Assembly (NCBI GenBank): GCA_030636285.1 | Contig: DAOVXE010000017.1 | Location: forward strand, 1 to 9,199 | Source of the DNA: Candidatus Falkowiibacteriota bacterium | Lineage (GTDB): Bacteria > Patescibacteria > ABY1 > BM507 > UBA12075 | Direction of reading: 5' to 3' | Length of the DNA: 9,199 bases | Shown: positions 7,292 through 9,199 of the stretch, piece after piece | Numbering within the stretch: position 1 is the stretch's first letter | Layout: each line of letters opens with the position of its first letter | Made by a program: the position numbers and the translations under genes | The notes under the pieces: model-generated | Told to the model about the DNA's origin: nothing | Databases searched by the model: none | What the model saw: the letters and a program-made list of their open reading frames with translations, nothing else

Positions 7292-7939
7292 ATGAAAATT
7301 AAATTTCTTGCCATAATTTTATTTATGGTGCTAATATCTGCCCCGGCCTTTGCTCAAAGTGAAAATAATATAGGTAACACAGACCTAGCGCCTACTTTAA
7401 TTTCAGAAAAAAGGGGAAATGGCGGAGAAAAAAAAGCGGAGAATATGGAGAAATCAAAAACTCTGCGTGAAGCTGCTAAAACTAAAAAAGAAAAAGCAGG
7501 GCAACTAAAAAGTAAATCTGCTAATGAGCATAGAAGTGCGGTTGCCAACTTTGTCCAAGGTTTATTAAATGTAGCAGACCGACAAGCACTAGGCGATATT
7601 GGCGAGCAGGTAAGAGAAGTTGCCAGACAGCAGAATGCTTCAGAAGATAAAGTAACGCCTAATTTAGAAAAAGTTAAAAATAAAAATAAAGTTAGAAAAT
7701 TTTTATTTGGAACAGATTTTAAAAAGACAAAAGAGATAAAGAAAGAAATGCAGGAAGCCAAGAAGAGATTGAATGCGCTTAAAGGGACTAAAGATGAAAT
7801 TGATAATTCCGCAGATAAGGCGGCAATAGAGGAGCAAATAAAGAATTTCCAAGAAAATATAAATGCTGTATTGAAAGATGTAGAAGCTGAAGAAGGTAGA
7901 TTTAGTTTATTCGGGTGGGCAAAGAAAATGTTTATTTAG
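7292..7939 (+). CDS. Secreted coiled-coil-rich protein of unknown function, CPR type
   Basis: A 215-residue exported protein. The signal peptide has a hydrophobic core at about 5-18 and likely cleavage after AFA (19-21). The mature part is very charged: a Lys/Glu-rich segment (38-76), a less polar helix around SAVANFVQGLLNVADR (82-97), then GEQVREVARQQNASEDK (104-120). FLFGTDF (137-143) follows, then a long heptad-like helix (about 145-200), and the protein ends with FSLFGWAKKMFI, whose aromatic and hydrophobic residues could form a membrane-contacting amphipathic end. The two LFG elements (FLFG, SLFG) look like conserved anchor points; I recall similar ends in unnamed Parcubacteria proteins but cannot verify this. 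The gene lies 34 nt after the large surface protein on the same strand, with no terminator between, so the two are probably co-expressed. No enzyme motif is seen. Confidence 0.78.
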   Translation: MKIKFLAIILFMVLISAPAFAQSENNIGNTDLAPTLISEKRGNGGEKKAENMEKSKTLREAAKTKKEKAGQLKSKSANEHRSAVANFVQGLLNVADRQALGDIGEQVREVARQQNASEDKVTPNLEKVKNKNKVRKFLFGTDFKKTKEIKKEMQEAKKRLNALKGTKDEIDNSADKAAIEEQIKNFQENINAVLKDVEAEEGRFSLFGWAKKMFI

Positions 7940-7964
7940 AAGAAGTTATTATAATAGGATTGAT

Positions 7965-7998
7965 AAAAACTACTTTCAATAAATGAGAGTAGTTTTTT
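7965..7998 (+). terminator. Strong bidirectional intrinsic terminator between converging genes
   Basis: AAAAACTACTTTC (7965-7977) pairs with GAGAGTAGTTTTT (7985-7997) over 13 positions with one T-G mismatch (a wobble in + strand RNA), around a 7-base loop. The + strand copy ends in TTTTTT and lies 26 nt after the secreted coiled-coil gene. Read on the - strand it also ends in a T-run, directly after the stop of the RadC-like gene at 8000, so it should serve both. Confidence 0.85.
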
Positions 7999-7999
7999 G

Positions 8000-8482
8000 T
8001 TATTTGAATGTGTAGAATTTATTATATTTTTCAAATATAATGTGATCTAAAACTTCAATGCCGAGCAGTTGCCCGGCTTTTTTTAATCGCTTGGTTAATT
8101 CGAGATCAGCTTCAGAGGGGGAGATATCTCCGCTTGGGTGATTATGGAGGATGATTATTTCAGTTGCATTATATTTAATGGCCGGGCGAAAAATTTCGCG
8201 CGGATGGACGATGCTGGCAGTTAAAGTGCCAAGGCTGATCAGTTCGTATTTTGGTTTTTTTCGAACCGGGCTCAAATAGATCACGATAAAATGTTCTTTG
8301 TTCGGATCAATGATTAATTTTTTGGCCATTCGGATTGCCTCAAGAGGAGTAATAAATTTAATTCCTGAAGAGACCAAAAAAATCGTCCCAGCTGTTGGGA
8401 CGGTTTGTTGTGTTTGGCCGAACGAATATCCGCGATCATTATAAGGTAATGGAGGAGTGTATTGTTTTTTTTGAGTATCCAT
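8000..8482 (-). CDS. Short RadC-family JAB/JAMM domain protein
   Basis: From the ATG at 8482 the protein has 160 residues. It carries the RadC-type JAB domain with the complete JAMM metal site: Glu63 (in KEHF), then HNHPSGD with His113 and His115, and Asp126. The segments HPRE, AGQLLGIEVLDHII and the preceding GTL strand also match RadC. Full-length RadC is about 225 residues with an N-terminal helix-hairpin-helix region; that region is absent, and residues 1-30 are a Pro/Gln/Thr-rich tail. The RadC name is historical, and a direct repair role is doubtful for the family. A TTG start at 8494 would add four residues, but the only AGG (8495-8497) directly abuts it and is 12 nt from the ATG, so the ATG is preferred. 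It converges on the surface protein operon and diverges from tetR. Confidence 0.9.
   Translation of the reverse strand: MDTQKKQYTPPLPYNDRGYSFGQTQQTVPTAGTIFLVSSGIKFITPLEAIRMAKKLIIDPNKEHFIVIYLSPVRKKPKYELISLGTLTASIVHPREIFRPAIKYNATEIIILHNHPSGDISPSEADLELTKRLKKAGQLLGIEVLDHIIFEKYNKFYTFK
8060..8084 (+). terminator. Terminator-like hairpin on the + strand, antisense inside the RadC-like gene
   Basis: GCCGAGC (8060-8066) pairs with GCCCGGC (8071-8077) with one A-C mismatch and a 4-base loop, followed by seven T residues (8078-8084). It has the form of an intrinsic terminator for + strand transcripts and could stop read-through that escapes the terminator at 7965-7998. The bases also encode the conserved KKAGQLLG stretch of the RadC-like protein, so coding constraint may explain it. 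Confidence 0.35.
8376..8402 (-). terminator. Terminator-like hairpin on the - strand within the 5' part of the RadC-like gene
   Basis: On the - strand, CGTCCCA (8402-8396) and TGGGACG (8390-8384) form a perfect 7 bp stem with five G-C pairs around a 5-base loop. One A follows, then seven T residues (8382-8376). It lies about 80 nt after the preferred start, in sense orientation, at the junction between the low-complexity N-terminal tail and the JAB domain. It could cause early termination or attenuation of the gene; no antiterminator fold was worked out. Confidence 0.4.
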
Positions 8483-8553
8483 GTCAATCAACAACCTATC
8501 ACACTACAAACCAAGCGGATTTAATTTTCAGATGTGCAAGTCCACAAACATAA

Positions 8554-8582
8554 TTGACATTTTTTTTATAATATTATATAGT
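8554..8582 (+). promoter_or_regulatory. Near-consensus sigma-70 promoter of the TetR-family gene
   Basis: A perfect TTGACA (8554-8559), an ideal 17 bp spacer and TATAGT (8577-8582, 5 of 6 matches) form the best promoter in the window. Initiation would be near 8589, just before the inverted repeat at 8592-8611, giving a leader of about 80 nt. The spacer is T/A-rich. Confidence 0.75.
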
Positions 8583-8591
8583 ATTAACAGC

Positions 8592-8611
8592 TACTAACCG
8601 CTCGGTTAGTA
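8592..8611 (+). promoter_or_regulatory. Inverted-repeat operator, probable TetR autoregulation site
   Basis: TACTAACCG (8592-8600) and CGGTTAGTA (8603-8611) are perfect inverted 9 bp arms around CT. Length and the central ACCG/CGGT pattern are typical of TetR-family operators. It begins 9 bp after the -10 element, at the expected transcription start, so a bound repressor dimer would block initiation. The TetR-family gene begins 57 bp downstream, which makes autorepression the simplest reading. Confidence 0.75.
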
Positions 8612-8612
8612 A

Positions 8613-8643
8613 ATCCCGCAAAATCACTTTGTGATAGCGGGGT
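8613..8643 (+). other. Stable leader hairpin upstream of the TetR-family gene
   Basis: CCCGC (8615-8619) pairs with GCGGG (8637-8641), extendable by A-T and T-G pairs to 8613-8643. Inside, ATCAC (8623-8627) pairs with GTGAT (8631-8635) around a TTT loop, leaving a small AAA/A internal loop. It is not followed by a proper T-run on either strand, so it is a poor terminator. It lies in the transcribed leader, ending 24 nt before the ATG. It could protect the mRNA, affect translation, or be a second protein-binding dyad. Confidence 0.5.
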
Positions 8644-8667
8644 GAATTAATTTTTAATAATAAAATT

Positions 8668-9199
8668 ATGGGAATAGTTAAAATTCAGGGGCAAGATATT
8701 ATTCAGGACACAAAAAAACAGATTGTTAATATTGCCCGGCAGCTTTTTTCAGATTATAGTTATTTGGGAGTTTCCATGAGTGATATTGCCAAAAAAGTTA
8801 ACATTACAAAAGGCGCGTTATATTATCATTTTACCGGCAAAGTAGAAATTTATCATGAGGTTCTTGATGAGGTTTTTACTGGTTTAAGTTCCGCTATTGT
8901 TGAAGCGAGCAATGAAGAAAATACCAAAAATAAATTATTTGCTTTGGTAAAAAATTATTTGGATTTTGGATTTAAAGAAAAAAATCTTATTAAAGCCTTA
9001 ACCTTGAAATTGTCACCGGCCAATCGCCAGATAAGTGAATATATTATCAAGTCAAGAGAACAGACAATTGATTTAATTCAACCAATGATCAAGAAAATAT
9101 TTTCAAATAAAAAAATAGACAGCCGTATGCTTTCCTCCCTGTTAATGGGAATGATGGACGGCTTGCTTTTGGAATACTCATTATTGAATAAAAAAATTA
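8668..9199 (+). CDS. TetR-family transcriptional regulator (3' end outside window)
   Basis: 177 residues are visible and the frame stays open to the last base. The N-terminal DNA-binding domain is typical: helix 1 with NIARQLFSDY (21-30), then the helix-turn-helix from about 35 to 54 with MSDIAKKVNITKGALYYHF, the strongest TetR-family signature, and a following helix with EIYHEVLDEVF. The rest (about 70-177) is the variable helical ligand-binding and dimerisation domain, ending in a Met/Leu-rich helix (SSLLMGMMDGLLLEY). TetR proteins usually act as ligand-released repressors, often of efflux or metabolic genes. The operator and promoter just upstream suggest it represses itself; other targets would lie beyond the window. 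Ligand is unknown. The ATG at 8668 follows an A/T-only stretch with no ribosome binding site. Confidence 0.93.
   Translation, partial: MGIVKIQGQDIIQDTKKQIVNIARQLFSDYSYLGVSMSDIAKKVNITKGALYYHFTGKVEIYHEVLDEVFTGLSSAIVEASNEENTKNKLFALVKNYLDFGFKEKNLIKALTLKLSPANRQISEYIIKSREQTIDLIQPMIKKIFSNKKIDSRMLSSLLMGMMDGLLLEYSLLNKKI

Noticed and set aside
7354..7761. 135-residue - strand frame opposite the secreted coiled-coil gene.
   Set aside because: It is the mirror of a Lys/Glu-rich gene (giving Phe/Leu/Ser), and the + strand frame has a signal peptide and a terminator.
8483..8560. A - strand promoter for the RadC-like gene.
   Set aside because: No -35/-10 pair with acceptable match and spacing was found; the promoter may be non-consensus.

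Overview
This AT-rich 9.2 kb window probably comes from a Candidate Phyla Radiation (Patescibacteria, Parcubacteria-like) bacterium. That placement is inferred from protein style, not from a marker gene. The two secreted proteins in the middle resemble, from memory, families common in that group. Six of the seven visible starts lack a clear Shine-Dalgarno sequence. All seven visible stops are TAA or TAG, and no long gene is broken by TGA, so nothing suggests the UGA-recoded CPR lineages.

Left part (1-4281): a tight + strand defence operon. It opens with the C-terminal part of a Fic/RhuM-like protein whose 5' end lies outside the window. A complete type I restriction subunit HsdR (1061 aa) follows 5 nt later. 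A YgjP/DUF45 zinc metallopeptidase (234 aa) follows HsdR by 4 nt. No modification (HsdM) or specificity (HsdS) gene is in the window; they would be expected upstream. A small four-helix membrane protein (4307-4738) comes next and is not recognised.

Middle (4739-7998): a 191 bp AT-rich gap with candidate promoters, then two secreted proteins on the + strand. The first (775 aa) has a signal peptide, a body of tandem Ala/Thr-rich modules (two in exact 100-residue register), a Gly linker, a four-Cys thrombospondin-1-like module and a C-terminal array of three related helical units. The second (215 aa) is a charged, coiled-coil-rich exported protein 34 nt downstream. They are probably co-transcribed and act at the cell surface. 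A strong hairpin terminator (7965-7998) ends the unit and also serves the converging gene.

Right part (8000-9199): a short RadC-type JAB protein on the - strand, divergent from a TetR-family regulator that runs off the window end. The tetR promoter has a near-consensus -35/-10 pair with a perfect 20 bp inverted repeat just after the -10, a clear autorepression layout, followed by a leader hairpin. Two further terminator-like hairpins, one per strand, lie inside the RadC-like coding sequence.

No tRNA, rRNA, CRISPR array, insertion sequence or attachment site was seen.
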